Positions 1 through 12,613 of a stretch of DNA of 64,000 bases are shown piece by piece. Positions within the stretch are counted from its first letter, which is position 1. Each line of letters begins with the position of its first letter. The DNA is from Chlorophyllum brunneum (lineage: Eukaryota > Basidiomycota > Agaricomycetes > Agaricales > Agaricaceae). The DNA is taken from assembly GCA_963576785.1 (NCBI GenBank), contig OY756141.1:1426001-1490000 (forward strand), given 5' to 3'. Position numbers and translations under genes: made by a program. The notes beneath the pieces were generated by a model. The model searched no databases, had not been told where the DNA came from, and was given only the letters and a program-made list of their open reading frames with translations.

Positions 1-951
1 ATCAATCGACGACTGGGGGATGGGGGAGCTAGAGGATTTCGAACTCCATGATATATATGGCGTCGAAGGGTTGCTGGGGAGTGGTTCGGTCCGGAAAGGG
101 CGGACCGATAATAAGAAGCTGGCTATCGCCGGACCGTTCAGAGATTTTTCCGCTGTAGACCGACAACGTATCACTAATCGCTATTCTTGGGTTACACCTG
201 GTTACACACTGGTTGTACGGACGACTCCGCTCATCTTCTGGTCGCACGTGGAGATTGTGATCGGCAGACAAAATTGAAGAATCCATGTATTGACACCGTC
301 CCTGAAATTCGCTGAAGTGTCGGGCTTAGGAGAGCCATAACCCGATAATTGTTCTGTGGCAGACGGGTGCCCTGAGCACTTGAACCTTGAGCCTTTATTT
401 GAAGAAAGAGATCAACCACCTACAAGGAAGGTGACTGCCGTGCGCGGTCACATCGTCCGGAAACTGTGAGCCAGAATGGAATGGTAGCTGAGGTCTCCCC
501 AAATAGCTGCGTTGGCACCTCCCTCATATGGATCTCATTCGGATTCAAGATCTCGTGGGTGGCTAGAGATGATGCATGAAGAAGTATGCATCAGAATCTC
601 GGTGTGCATTCCTTGGCTACTCGCCCGTAAAATACAACCGTGCCAGAACGTGCACGCTCCAGCCTTTCGTCAGACGGAACCCCAGGAAAGCAAAGTCCAA
701 CCCGCACGCCCAATCAAAAGCTACAGATGGAAAAAACTTTAGCCTAAAATCGACTGCTATAGACCGACACACTTTCTAAGACTGATGCTTGGGAATAGTG
801 ATGCACAACGCGTCTCGTGGACGACTGAATAATAGAGAAGATGAATCTAGCCTTCAATCATATGCGGGTACCAAGACCTGTGACCATATTATGATCAGTT
901 CTACCGAAGTTTGAGAAGTTTTAATGAAGGTGTACTTACCATATGGGATGC
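1..951. other. Intergenic, no recognised gene
   Basis: Short open frames occur on both strands but none shows a familiar domain, and none can be joined to a neighbour through convincing splice sites. The segment lies downstream of the pseudouridine synthase stop codon and holds its 3' flank. An ACGCGT hexamer at 808-813 has no identifiable target gene. The left end could contain the edge of a gene whose body lies outside the window, but nothing here shows that. Confidence 0.5.
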
Positions 952-2119
952 TCATTTGTCAATAACCTCCAGTCTGTCCAACACTTCCCTTTCCCATTCA
1001 GTCCAGCCGGCTTCGTCAGTTTCCCCCTCGGTATTCTCTGATGCCTTTTGGAAGACCTCCCAAGGCACACAGGGAACATCTCCTTCTTCCGACGGCTTGT
1101 CCATCACGAATCTACCTTGTCGCGACCGAGTCAGTGTGACGACATGTCCGGCAGAGTTGAGGTGATGCGCTAAGTCGTGAACGATGGAACGAACATATGT
1201 TCCCCCCGAAACCTTCATCTTAAGAACGAACGCAGATGGATTTTCGCCATCGCTGGGGACTTCTGCCTCGTCTTCGAGAGATATATCGTTCCGGACACTT
1301 TTCAGCGTGGTTTCCATGGCTTCTTTCTCAACAGCGGTGAGCGAATTTTGAGGCCATGTGAATGGGTGATCTGGGCCTCGCCACTCGACAAGCTCCAGTG
1401 AGTGGACTGTTACCTTGCGAGGCTCAATAGGGCGAGGAAGTGGTATGCCTTTCCTGGCGTACTCGTGTAAAGGTTTTCCATCCATTTTGAGGGCAGAGAA
1501 ACTAGTGTAAATGCATTAGCTCTATTACACACAAGATATCGTCTTTCAATTACATTGGGGGTGTCTGCGAAATTTCACCTGTGAATTTAGGTAGAGCGGC
1601 TTCGATCTTTTCCCTGGTAACATGGTGCCATGGGGCAAGACGTACGCGTTTCCCTTCGTTGTCGTACGTATCGGTTTCGCACCCAAGCAAGCAGGTTGTG
1701 TAGTATTCCTGCAATATTGTATAAGTGCTGAACGCGGCATGGGAAGGGTTTGTAGAACCTTTGTACAATCTAAAAACTGGGTTAGTTGCTTCGTCCCTTT
1801 ACCAATGCCGATGACTGTAATTCTTTGTCAGATACCCAGTCCACGAGGATGATTTACTACGACACATACCAAGAACGCCGTTTGCCAGGGGGTCGAGTGT
1901 ACCGCCCTGTCCAATTTTCACTGGATCAAGCCTGCTCCGTTTCCTTGAATTTCTCTTGGCCTGATCAGGTTTCCCAAGTTTATCTGCCTCGACAAACAGT
2001 CGAGATTTTCCAGCAAGCTTCTTGATATCTGTCAAAACAGACATACTGGTTGGCCCAGGCGGCTTGACAACTCCAAGAAGGCCAGACAGAGGAACGGGTG
2101 GGATAGAAACCTTCGGCAT
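952..2119 (-). CDS. PUS4: tRNA pseudouridine synthase, TruB/Pus4 family
   Basis: Makes pseudouridine at position 55 of the T-loop of tRNAs, in the nucleus and mitochondria in yeast. Four exons join in frame to 336 aa: 2119-1870, 1814-1759, 1708-1554, 1501-952. The N-terminal half has the family signature with the catalytic aspartate, GGTLDPLANGVL, followed after intron 1 by IGIGKGTKQLTQFLDC. Exon 3 gives YYTTCLLGCETDTYD, and the exon 3/4 joint restores PPIFSALKMDGKPLHEYAR, another conserved TruB block. The start at 2119 is the ATG just before VSIPPVPLSGLLGVVKPPG. Upstream in-frame codons are less family-like. The intron 2 donor (GTTCTA) is weak. The gene diverges from the acyltransferase at 2411. 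Confidence 0.93.
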
Positions 2120-2410
2120 TCCTTCAAGGCAAAGTGCACTTCGTGAGGGCAGCTGGAACCTCAGAATCGGAATCTTCGAGCACAAGAATAGTAAGAATCG
2201 ATCGACCAACGAGAACGAATCTCGGGCGTGAGAAGATGATCGGCCATTGTTGATGCCATCACCGATTAAAGCATCCTCGAGACCCACGGCTGCCACACCC
2301 CAATCCTCACAGGCTGCATCATCAGGTTCACATGGCTCTTTATGCGACTGAATTTATTGTCATGGAGTATGTAAACGTTCAAGTCACTTGTGTAAATCGG
2401 TCTTTGCTTC

Positions 2411-4140
2411 TTGACCATGTTGTGCTCTCCCTGGGTGCTGGAAGACCCGTCCACATATGTTCGTCCTCTGGGACTCACGGAACAGATCTTCTACTGGGAT
2501 GGTTTATTTGAGGGGACAGCAGACTCGGTTGTCTCGGCGGAAATCGAGGTACAACACACCACCCGAGAATCAATAATCTCGCCTGTCGACATCGAGAATG
2601 CTTGGATATCCCTCAAACTCAAATACCCCTTACTTGGTTCCCGGATCATACAGCGCCCGGACCAGTCTCTCTGGTTCGCTGTCGGTGAAAACCGCTTGCG
2701 GTTGAACGGGCCGGGCGAGCTTCATATTCATGATGTCGCGTCTGCCGAAGAAGCGCAAGCAATCTCCTCAAATATCTCCAATTCTGCTCGACTCCTCTCG
2801 AACAACCTACTCGCGTGTCTTTTGATACTCCGCCGGACCGATAACTCAGATCGGTTCCACGTCTTGATACATGCCGCCCACACGATAACCGATGGGAACG
2901 CCAATGCCGCGCTTTTGAAATCGTTTCTTGATAAGCTGGTGGGTAGCAAATCCGCCGTTGAAGATATCCGGGATAGGCTGGCATTATCGTCATCCTGCGA
3001 CGAGCTTAACCCGGTGCATCGTCTCAGCACCCCACGAAAACGATGGCGTCTTGCTATTGGTGCAGTTATCTGGAATAATCGCATGTCCAACCTTCATGTA
3101 AGTTTTATCTCTCTCGACGATCCTTACTCATCGCGTTCTTCTCTAGGGTGGTCATACGTTACCCTGTAAAGTCACAAAAATTACAGCATACCAGCCAGCC
3201 GGCTCAGGAAATATTTCAACGACCTTCACCAAAGAAGAAACACAAGGCATTCTCCAGGGGTGCCGGCAAGTAGGACAGACGTTCGGATCCGTCTATCCCG
3301 TGATTGGCCAAGTTGCACTAACACGTATCTTGTGTCGAAAATACATTCGGGGTGAAATCAGTGAGGATGAGTGGGAGTTCCGGAAGAGAGAACCCATGAC
3401 CACAGCCGGCCCTCTCAATCTTCGTCCATTCTTGGATAGAGAATGGTACGAAAAGGGTGGGTCAACGAACGCTTCCCTCGCCATCGGCTTCTATTTTTAT
3501 CGTCTCCCTTATATGCCTCTCGGAGCTGCTAGCAACATCACACCCGGAGCTCACATCCCGTCTTACGACGATCTTTTGTCAAAGAAGCGTTTCACATACC
3601 GGTGTGGCCTGGTCAAGAAGGAAGCTGACCTCGTTCTCCGGCACCCTCTCCGGTATGAAGTTGGTGTCGCCAGGTTCCCGGAAAGGATTGCGCTCGGGAG
3701 GGCTGTGGTAGAGAACTGGAGGCATAAAATACTTCTCCAGTCACCAGCCGATCGTCAAATTTGGTCTTCACAGGAGCTTGCAGCAAATGGGATGGTTGTG
3801 GGTCATGGTGGCTCGAGTTTGGGCAACGTGGGTTTCTTCGTCGTCAATGTTAATCTTTTGATTAATGAGGTTCCTTCAGGTAGACCAACTATACCCCGAA
3901 TTCTATCCTCTCTCGGGAGGCGAGCCTGTTCTACGGCTTGTTGCATCGCGGATTGACCTTCACACCCGCCCCAGAGAACTATACCTGGGTGCGGTAACGG
4001 GCCGTGGACAACTCCGCATCAATGTCTACTACGACACAAATGTCTACGATAGGGACCTCGTTCGAGAATGGTTGTATGAAGTGAAGGAGGCTATTTGTCA
4101 TTACTTATTGCCTAAGAAGTTCAGTTCTAGTCGTCTTTAA
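2411..4140 (+). CDS. CoA-dependent acyltransferase (condensation-domain-like / alcohol acetyltransferase type)
   Basis: Three exons, 2411-3097, 3147-3827 and 3880-4140, join in phase 0 to a 542-aa protein. About 155 residues in, HAAHTITDGN carries the HxxxDG catalytic motif shared by chloramphenicol acetyltransferase-like enzymes, alcohol acetyltransferases and condensation domains. The family transfers acyl groups from CoA to an alcohol or amine. Substrate and pathway cannot be told from sequence. The length suits a stand-alone acyltransferase rather than a peptide-synthetase module, and no carrier or adenylation domain is nearby. There is no signal peptide or membrane segment. The gene diverges from PUS4 over about 290 bp. 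The first Met is followed two residues later by a second one, so the exact start is uncertain. Confidence 0.82.
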
Positions 4141-4221
4141 CGTCTATTTTCACTCGGATCTGTAAGATATCTATACATACACAGAATGTATGACGGTGTA
4201 TATTTCAGACTACTAATGCAC

Positions 4222-7200
4222 TCAGCTTCCACCAACCCATGCACCGCCGCAGATACACCTTAAAAGCCACATCTTTTCCCAAACCTTCCACGGTTTAGAT
4301 GTCAACTCTGATGATCGCAAATCTAGTGTCACATTGGACGACCCACCACACCTCGCACAGGTTAAATGAGGCTTTTGTGACATCACTACACCCTTTGTCA
4401 CGGTATCTTCATCGCGGTGTTCCTTTTGTGCTCCAAGGCTGAGATTTACGACACCATCAATGAGGTCGGCTGGTTTGATGAATAATATGGCTTTGTTGAG
4501 CACGTTTGGGGTTTCAGTGATTTTCTTGACGATCGTGGATAGATGAGGCTGTAGTGATTGAACTGGCTGACAAGCAGCTAGTGCGGTGCGGTAATCTTCC
4601 GCTACATACAAGTCGTGAATTAGCGGTAGAGTCCAGTGGAGGGGGGATGGACCTACGTGGTAGAGCTTCGATACCTTTCACACTTGCATCCAGAATCACT
4701 TCCAAACCATCCAGGTTGAGTCCAGAGAAGTCTATCATATCGACCAAGAGGTCTTTAGCGATTTGTGACTGTTCCATCCGGGCAGACATTGACTTGAGAT
4801 ATTGATGGTATCTCTTGACATGTTTCAAAGCCGTGATCAGATTCTGGAGTGCGAAGGGGTGCACGAGGTGAAGTAATGCCGGTGAGATTTCCCAGGTGGA
4901 ACTAGAGTCATCTGAGGTAGAAAGTCAGATCCTGCGTAAGTACTGTGTTGCACGAGGCTTACCCGAGGACGGGCCGAAGAGATCATCTTGAGATTCCTCT
5001 ACTTTCTCTCTTTCAGGGACATCACAGAACAATATACATTCCTTCATAATCTTTTCAAGCAAGGTGACTATCCAATTAGATAGCCTGGTCAACTGCCAAA
5101 CGGCATCTTTGCGCATACTAAATCAGCTGGGATCGGGGGATAGCATCGAATAATTACCCAGATCATATGTATCTGCAGCTGCGCAGTTCTCAAAGACCAT
5201 GTTACAAGCAGCAAGTGAACACATATCGTGTGCGGTGTGCCATTTGGCTGCCAGGCACTCCTTTAATTCATCATCTTTTGCGAGCGAGGCTCGCTTGCTA
5301 GTTCAGACATTTTGAGTAAGAACACGAGTGCCGACCGCGAGAATAGGTCTCACCGGTAGACTTCTACTGCAATTCCCAAAAAATCCCAAGTCGACCCGCA
5401 CTTCAGCCCATTGTTGTTGTTGTCCATGACCGCCATGGCACCGCTGAGAGTAGCGACAACTTCCTCCAGGGGTGTTGAAGAAAGTGATAAACAATGACAG
5501 ATATCCCCTGGGCTTTTCCCGCCCAAAATGGCCAGGACGAGGGGATTGACGAGGGGTGAGGTTACTTCCACAATTCAGCCAATCACTCGAGCGAAGAAAA
5601 GACAGCAAACTCACTCTCTGAGTTTTGACGGGTGGGAAGGAGATGAATTCCTGTTAAAGGTTGGGGTGACGCAAGTGATGTCGTGTATAACAGGACTCCA
5701 TTCGGAGAAGGAACTCCCTGCAGTGGTACTAGCTGACTTTAGTTAAGTCTGAATGTTCTTGAGGTATCCTCCGCCTCACAGTTGCTTCCAACGGAATTTA
5801 ATGGAGTATGAATGACCGAAGACTCCCAACCTGCCTTGTCCTTCAGATCTGGTCTAGGTGGAGACTGTCAGATAACCAGGAAGAAAGATGGGGTGGATAC
5901 CTACAAAGTAAGCACCTGCACTTTGCCTGTGGCAACTTCCTTCAGTTTCTTTGATACCGCACATTGGCCAGAAGTATCAAGCAAGACCACTGGTAGGAGG
6001 TGTTCTTTGAGATGAAGGAAACTTGAAGGGACATACGTCAGTACATTGGGCGCGAACGCTCGTGTGGCTTCTAGCTGGTATCCCTAAATACCAAGTTACT
6101 GCACGCCCCGAATCAGGGTTACGAGGACTTACAAACGTAGGTTTCCCAGACGCTGACGATCTGCGGTTTATGGAGTAAACGCACAGCTGGGACTTGGGTG
6201 TGGACACATCTATTCAGGAATGAGTCATCCGGCATCGATAATAGAAGAGTGATATAATACAAACATCCTTCAAAGTCCAAGTAGCTCAGAACCAGATATA
6301 ATTTCGACTTGTCGATCATGACCTTCTTCGCAGGCGAGGCAGAGCTTACGATATCTCGTGGAGGTGGATGTACAGGACAAGTCAAGAAACCTAGTCTGAA
6401 TAGGCCAGGACAATGGATAGGAATCGGAGCGAGAGGTTGTGAAAAGATAGCTTGGGAGGAAATCAATACTGGAACGACTCTTATAAAAGCAAAGGACATA
6501 CCCATAGTAGAGCCATCGAAACGAAGAAACACTTGGCTAACCTCTACTATGCATTCATCGTTTCGTGAATCCCATTCGTCTTGTCTCTGGTCATCGTTTT
6601 GGGTGGTAACTGGCGCGGTGAGATCCATTGGATCAAAAGGGGTGTTCTGAGTAGTCGATACAGTGAATTGGCGTAACCGCGCTGCAACAAAGATAGGGTC
6701 CGTTGCTGGAAAATTATCAGTTCTGCACAACAATGCGAAGGTTACAGTGCAACATACGATGATAAGTCAAACCAATGGCGGCTCCGAGACACATCCTGAC
6801 AAGATCAGGTGGATCGTCTTCGGCCGGTCCTTGGCCGTATTTAAACATGTTTATGGAGTCCAATGGACATTTCAGGATTTGTAGGCTCGGCAGGTAGTAT
6901 TGGTAGTAGCAGATGTGGATGCGGTAGTCCTGTGTGACGAGGATGAGTGTCGGGCCAGATGTCGGCAAGGCAAAGCCCTTCGATGGTAGGCGTTCCGATT
7001 TTCCAGAATTGTTTATAGTCCACTGAATACAAGTTAGGTATCGCATGGGGAAGAATATCGCGGGTGCTCACTTCACGAGGCGCGCCTAACCAGTCTGCAG
7101 CAACAGGTGCCGTCTGAGCAGGGAATGTCCACCATTCCTGAACGACCCAATTGTCTATCTGAGGACCCCTCTTCCACATGCATCCTGTACCTTCACCGTT

Positions 7201-7555
7201 GGACTTTGGGAAATACGCGAATAGCCAATCGTCTGTCGGAGCCACAGATATTATGGTAGGTGGGTAGTAGGCTGTTTGGTTTGAGCTGACAGCCTTGGGT
7301 GAAGGTATGACGAATTGTGCCGATGACGAGAAATGCCTTGCTATTACCAAGGGTTGTGAAGGGTGCGCGGAGAATATGACTGAAGAATGGGACCATTGCA
7401 ATGGTCTGAACAAGTCAGGATGCGAATTTCGAGGCAGAAAAGTGGACTGACCGCTGTGGGGATTCGACGAGGGGATGAAAATCCCACCATCCTGAGTGCC
7501 AGTGCGTCGATTCTTTTGCCTTTCCCTTGGACGGGGAGACAGAGGCGGGCTTCAT
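4222..7555 (-). CDS. MED16: Mediator complex subunit 16 (tail module)
   Basis: Tail-module subunit of Mediator that links activators to RNA polymerase II. Fourteen exons join in frame to 889 aa: 7555-7452, 7405-7072, 7022-6758, 6705-6502, 6450-6265, 6209-6133, 6083-5916, 5864-5793, 5732-5615, 5564-5354, 5298-5158, 5117-4963, 4911-4657, 4601-4222. The N-terminal half is WD40/beta-propeller-like (for example TLILVTQDYRIHI and LYLVLSYLDFEGY). The C-terminal half is helical (KWHTAHDMCSLAACN). It ends with the diagnostic zinc-knuckle-like tail CARCGG...RCICGGAW, also present in animal MED16. The donor at 5792 (GTTGGA) is non-consensus, but only this joint keeps LVPLQGVPSPNGVLL in frame. It starts 81 bp from the divergent PAC3 start. 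Confidence 0.9.
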
Positions 7556-7636
7556 GGTATATGTGTGGGCAAAGCAAGCATCATCACGTGGGCACAAATA
7601 TCAGACAGAACATTCACAGCCTTGCACTCAAAATTC

Positions 7637-8147
7637 ATGCAACATCAACACCAAGCCGTCAATGGTATCGACACCGATGTCATTCTCCAGAGATACAATG
7701 ACCGGACAATGGTCCTCGTCACTCAGCTGGGTAAAGTTGGACATTTGGTGCTCCCCTTTCACATTGGCAACAAACAATCACCCTAATACCTGTGTTGAAA
7801 AGGTACAAGCGAGTATACCACCAACGACGAGCCTCCCACCCCCACCACCCATTCCGGAACAACTGCCGCCACTGTTGCCCGCAATTCAGCTGACGCCTTT
7901 ACTTGGAAGCGCACCGTCAGAACACATCCAGACATTACATTCGCTGTACGCCTCGCAAATAGCAACACTCGTATGGGTCTACGAACCGCCGTCGGCTGTG
8001 GACTTGGGGAGGAAAAGCGTGGTGGTTGGGTTAGCTCTGAAGAAACTCGAGGGTGGGGAGGACGGGCTGAGTGAGAACGAGAAAGCTGTTTTTCACGGAA
8101 TCATGGCTCTTATTCGAGACATGTTGGGGCAGTACCCTGGGGTGTGA
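7637..8147 (+). CDS. PAC3: Proteasome assembly chaperone 3 (PSMG3/Poc3-like)
   Basis: Two exons, 7637-7747 and 7803-8147, encode 151 aa. The N-terminus (TDVILQRYNDRTMVLVTQLGKVG) matches the beta-strand core of PSMG3, whose human form has LVLVTQFGKMG at the same place. The C-terminal half continues the fold with LVWVYEPP, VVVGLALKK and a final amphipathic helix. Family members pair with PAC4 and help assemble the alpha-ring of the 20S proteasome in the cytosol. A proline-rich loop (about residues 45-65) is longer than in the human protein. The start is the first ATG in this frame after the divergent MED16 start, and the stop lies 56 bp from the convergent NCE101 stop. Confidence 0.82.
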
Positions 8148-8203
8148 ATAGACATGTTGAAGGTTCGATGGTTGGATTGCGAGGAGAGTTACACACATAT
8201 ACG

Positions 8204-8478
8204 TCATTTTGAGAGTTTGGGATGTGGCTGCTGCTGCCCTCCAGCGCTGAGCGCACGGAGATTCTCTGTTCGCTCGCGCCGAACCTTATCGCGCTTCCAT
8301 CGTAGGAGCTGCGTCAGGTGCTGGTGGGGGGGAGGGGCTGTGCGCGGGTGAGTTTCGTGGAGATGGTATGCGAAGATTCCAGTAAAGATGCCCAGGAGGG
8401 GATCGACATATCTGGATTCGGGTTTGAGCAGTGGGGAGTGGGGGGTGGGGGGACATACCTGTGGAGGAGGGCAGGCAT
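8204..8478 (-). CDS. NCE101: Non-classical export protein 1 (NCE101 family)
   Basis: Tiny two-exon gene: exon 1 is only 20 nt (8478-8459), followed by a 47-nt intron and exon 2 (8411-8204), giving 75 aa. The core VDPLLGIFTGIFAYHLHETHP followed by PRTAPPPHQHLTQLL is the NCE101 signature: one membrane segment, then a conserved ETxPRTAPPxG/H box. Yeast Nce101 has been linked to leaderless protein secretion, but the biochemical role is unclear. The C-terminal tail is basic and longer than in yeast. The first exon codes only six residues and could easily be missed by automated prediction. It sits between PAC3 (convergent, 56 bp) and NAA25 (divergent, 107 bp). Confidence 0.85.
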
Positions 8479-8585
8479 GGTCCGGATGATGGACGTCAGA
8501 GTGATCAGGGTGCCCGAGCAAATTTTGAGCCGGTCCCGTCCACGACCACCCTGATCAGTCCTCTTCCTCAGCCCACCATCCTCCC

Positions 8586-11500
8586 ATGTCGTCTCCTGCT
8601 CTCGAACGCCAGATTCGTCCCATCTACGGTCAGTCCCCCTGCCCCTCATAGACCATCCACATATCCACATTCCCCGCCAGATGCCCTCGACACCGGTTCC
8701 AACAAGTCCGCAATTGTCACCTGCAACAAGCTTCTCAAAAAGTATCCTCGAAATGAACTAATCAAGGTTCAGCCTCCCCAACGTGGTCCAGAAGTGGCAC
8801 AAATGCTCATCCGGAATTCCCCAGGCACTGAAAGCACTCGCCCTTGTGCGATCACAAAAAGTAGAAGAATCCCTCGTTTTATGCGACGAGGTACTAGAAA
8901 CAAAACCTACCGGCGATGCAACACTCACTGCCATGATGCACGTTTTGAGGGGGCTGGGTAGACGTTAGTCTCGATAACCCGCTAACCATTGGCCCCACTG
9001 ATGCACCACGCAGACAAGGACATGGTAAAGATGTTCGAGGAGGCGTACAAGCAACAACCTCACAATGAGGAGCTTGGTGCTCAGACGTTCTTTGCCAATG
9101 TCCGTGCATCACAGTGGAAGTCGGCACAACTTGTATGTCCTCCTGGATGCGCTGCCTCGTGTGGTATGACCTGATCTCCCCCCAACAGATCGCCGCCCGT
9201 ATGAACAAGCAGTTTCAGGATGATCGTTACCTTTATTGGACTGTTATTAGCACCGTCCTGCAGGTACGTCCGTCAACACGTGTATTGTCAAGTACCAATA
9301 GGATTTCAGGCCGAGGAACACGCGACACCACCCCAAATGCGCGAGCTCCTTTACAAGCTCGCACACCGTCTCGTCGTCTCCTCCCCAACACCATCATATG
9401 TCAACGCTGAACGTTTCCATCTTCACCTTTCAATCCTTCTCAAACTCAACCTTATAGATGATGCCCACAAATTACTCGACAGCCGAGTCGGAAAGAATAT
9501 CTGCGCAACTAATTTGTCCTGCAACGAACTCCGGAGGGAGGTCTGGAAAATGAAGGGACTGATAAAAGAGGAGGGAGAGTCGGCCAAGAGTCTCATTCTA
9601 GATAAGAAGTGCGCTTTCGATACGGCTTCCTGGTTTGTTACTCACTTAATTCACCGCAGTAACCGCAACTGGCTTGAATTTCTTGCAGTTCTTGATGCCA
9701 CCTTTGCGGATCTCGCCGGTGCGGAGTCCATGCCTTCAGAAGAAGCACTCGATGCCGCCCGTACCTACGCCCAAGAGACCAGGGAGGTATTCCTCAAGGT
9801 TGTAGAAAAGGATGGGCTCAAAGATCGTTCTGGTCTTATGGCCTTATTGGAACTCGAGAAGCGCGCTCGTGCCCATGGCCTTGCCGATGGTATGAGTCAA
9901 ATTTCGTCTGCGAGTGGACGTGACTCACGGCCTGAATAGACAAGACCAGGCTATGCGCTCTTCTCAAGGAATACTTTGAAAAATTCGGTGAAAAACCCTC
10001 GTGCCACCAAGACCTTCAACCATACATCGAACTCGAGGGCGACGAGCTAGCACAATGGACAAATGTCTTGGACACTTTCTCACTCTCCTTTGTTCGTAGG
10101 CCTCGCAATGACATCCGAATTCTCAACTAACGCCAGTATCCACAGTCGACGGAAGGGGAACTAGCCCGCGTTATCAATGTGTTTAAACTCAAACGCGAGA
10201 ATTTACTACCGTCCGAAATCACTCACGAGGCGGAGACGGCCCGCGCAGCTCTCTACACGAAGAAGTATCTTGAGGCTCTCAAGTTTGGCACTGATTTGCC
10301 GAGCACAGAACTCCAGCCGGCGGACGACCTCGTACTTTTAGCCGCCAGTGCTTATGTGAGCTTGTGGAAGCTGATGACGGATGACGGATACCTATATGCA
10401 GCAGCCACGCTTCTGGAGTATGCACTGACAAAGAGCAAGCAGTCGTATTCTGCTAAATTTATGCTTATTCGCCTTTATCGCCTACTTGGTATGTCCCACC
10501 CACTGAATGGGCGGAATGGGTATGATTTATGTTTTCCGATAGGTGCACCTATTCAGGCCTTAGAGCATTATCGAGCACTCCGCGTCAAGCAAGTACAAAA
10601 CGATACCCTCTCGCATTTCATCCTATCTCGTTCAGCGTCGTTCTCATTGGCCGCCACTGGTGACCTTACGTTTGCAACAGAGTGCTTAGAAACGACACAC
10701 ATCTATCTTAATAATGCTCAAGAGGTTTGTTTCCTGGGACGACCCCCCCCCCTCCCCCTCCCCTTGAACGTACTGATCTAGGTTTTTTTAGACTGGCGAT
10801 TTCATTATCCGGGCGTTCACGTCGGAGAAATACTCCCAGGTATGCTCTCGCGTCCTCAAGAGCTTGTTTCCATTATCGACAGTTTTTCAACAAGATACCT
10901 GAGTTCATCATCTTTGAGGACAGGTTGGAAAACTCCCTGCAACGTGATATTGTCAAGATGGAGCACCTCAGGATGCGTCTTGCACACGAAAACATTACCT
11001 CTGATATCATCGACATGGAACTTATCGAGCTCAAGTTCATCTTTGACCGAGGTAACGTTCGAAACACCGAGTTCCGGATATAGCGCTTCTACTGAGACAA
11101 CTGTAGTTCACCATGATAACCGAGATATTGACATATTGCCCAACCTCCAACCAAGGGCTTCCCCTGGCTTCAACCAACAAACTCTCCTTTTCAACACGTT
11201 TGAAGGAGTAAGCACCTGTAGTACAGCTTACCCGACACGAGGTTGATTAAGACTTGCTTCCAGTTTGGTTTCCTACGCACGTTCTTGAAGGTGTATATTC
11301 GAGCCCTGCAACAAAGCAGTGATCTCGATGATACCGTGGAGGAGAAGCTACTGATTGGCGACCGACCAAAACAACGTGTAGACCTTCCCTCTGGCGTCAC
11401 TTTGAGAGATCGTCTAGTTGAGCGCTCAGAGGAAGATCGCAAAGAGGTAAAGAATGATCTTCCGCCCACTCAAGTTTAACAATTGACTAATATATAACGT

Positions 11501-12385
11501 CTACAAGCTTACACATGATGAAGTATCACTCATAGATTTTGCTGCGGCCCTCGGGGATTGGCTAGAAGTTTACCACAATCACATTCGTCCTCATCCAGCA
11601 GTTGTTTTGGCTGAAGCTTCCAAGCAGACGGAGTTGAAGACTGGGCATCCGTTGAAGGGCCTCGAGATCCCTGTGGTGAATGGAAACGGACACAAGAAAG
11701 ATGAGGAACCGCCTTCGTTTGTTGAACCACCCGAAGGTGTCATTCGGTTCTTTGATGGTGAAAATTTGTTGGGTTATTCATTGCATCGGACGCTGACGGA
11801 ACTTTGATTAGATATCAAGTCGAGGTTCACCGAGGTCAAGGATGCTGATTCACCGGCCGAGGCCCTTCACGTTGCCGCGGTCGCACAGGAGGTAAGTACA
11901 CTCATTGATTCATGCTAGGAGGACGCTGATTTTCTGGAAGGCATTCCTTCTCTTTGTTGTCGAAACAATCAGGTTCAAGAACCAGTCTGCGGTGAAACAA
12001 AACAAGCTCAGCAATGTGAGAACTTTCAACAACACCCTAGAGATATCTTACCGACGAGTCTTTTCTTCCAAGCTTGTTGCCAGCATCAAAAAATTCCGGA
12101 TTAATGCTATCGCTAACCTAAAGGAAATATCTGCTGACCTTATCAAACGTAGCGAGAGCGAAGGCACTGCCGAGTCGCGTAAAGTGTTTGTAGAAGAGTG
12201 TTCTGAGATCATCAAAGCTGGCGTATGTCTATTACACCGTCCCTCCAACGTCACTAACTGGTGTCCAGATTGATTATGATTTTGTTTTGAGCGTCGCGAA
12301 GAGGGAAACAGATGCAAGGAAGAGGGTTCTCGAGGGTTTTGGAAAAGGAATACTTCGCATTTGTGCGAATTATGCTCACAATTAG
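8586..12385 (+). CDS. NAA25: NatB N-terminal acetyltransferase auxiliary subunit (Naa25/Mdm20)
   Basis: Non-catalytic subunit that anchors the Naa20 catalytic subunit to ribosomes for acetylation of Met-Asp/Glu/Asn/Gln N-termini. The start is MSSPALERQIRPIY (exon 8586-8628), joined to exon 2 at 8681 (DALDTGSNKSAIVTCNKLLKKYPRN). Repeated helical TPR-like pairs follow, such as ALKALALVRSQKVEESLVLCDEVL and KMFEEAYKQQPHNEELG, which is the usual arrangement of this family. Many short introns split the gene; by estimate the protein is around 1,000 aa, near the family length. The end is RICANYAHN with TAG at 12383-12385. Individual internal exon limits between 9940 and 12300 were not all fixed. Confidence 0.88.
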
Positions 12386-12476
12386 ATACAGGATATTAGG
12401 GACTCATGCTTGGATGTAATACGGTTTCTGGCTAATGGCTAATGTCACCCAACTCCTAAGTTAGCTTGTGCCAGGA

Positions 12477-12482
12477 ACGCGT
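12477..12482. promoter_or_regulatory. MluI cell-cycle box (MCB), RPA2 promoter, distal copy
   Basis: A perfect palindromic ACGCGT lies 132 bp upstream of the RPA2 ATG. ACGCGT is the binding core of MBF-type (Mbp1/Swi6, Res1/Cdc10) APSES factors that drive G1/S transcription of DNA-synthesis genes in ascomycetes. A second copy lies 33 bp closer to the gene. Binding in this organism is inferred. Confidence 0.5.
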
Positions 12483-12515
12483 GATGTCACTGACTCATTC
12501 AAATCGCGTTGTGTA

Positions 12516-12521
12516 ACGCGT
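12516..12521. promoter_or_regulatory. MluI cell-cycle box (MCB), RPA2 promoter, proximal copy
   Basis: Second perfect ACGCGT, 93 bp upstream of the RPA2 start codon, with a further CACGCAC half-match just downstream. Two copies spaced 39 bp apart in one short promoter is the usual arrangement of MCB clusters at replication genes. Function is inferred from motif and gene class. Confidence 0.55.
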
Positions 12522-12613
12522 TCTGTCACGCACTAACACATCCTCAGCAGTGGCAGCCATCTACCACACATTCCATCTGTCTCAACAATTCTCCTAGTAG
12601 AACATTGGCTAGA

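Noticed and set aside
2411..4140. Nonribosomal peptide synthetase fragment, because of a condensation-type HxxxDG motif
   Set aside because: The protein is a complete 542-aa single-domain protein with its own start and stop. No adenylation or carrier domain lies on either side.
5977..6100. Additional MED16 intron with donor GTATGT near 6036
   Set aside because: Every acceptor tested gives a stop, while reading through yields a continuous plausible MED16 segment with correct phase at both ends.
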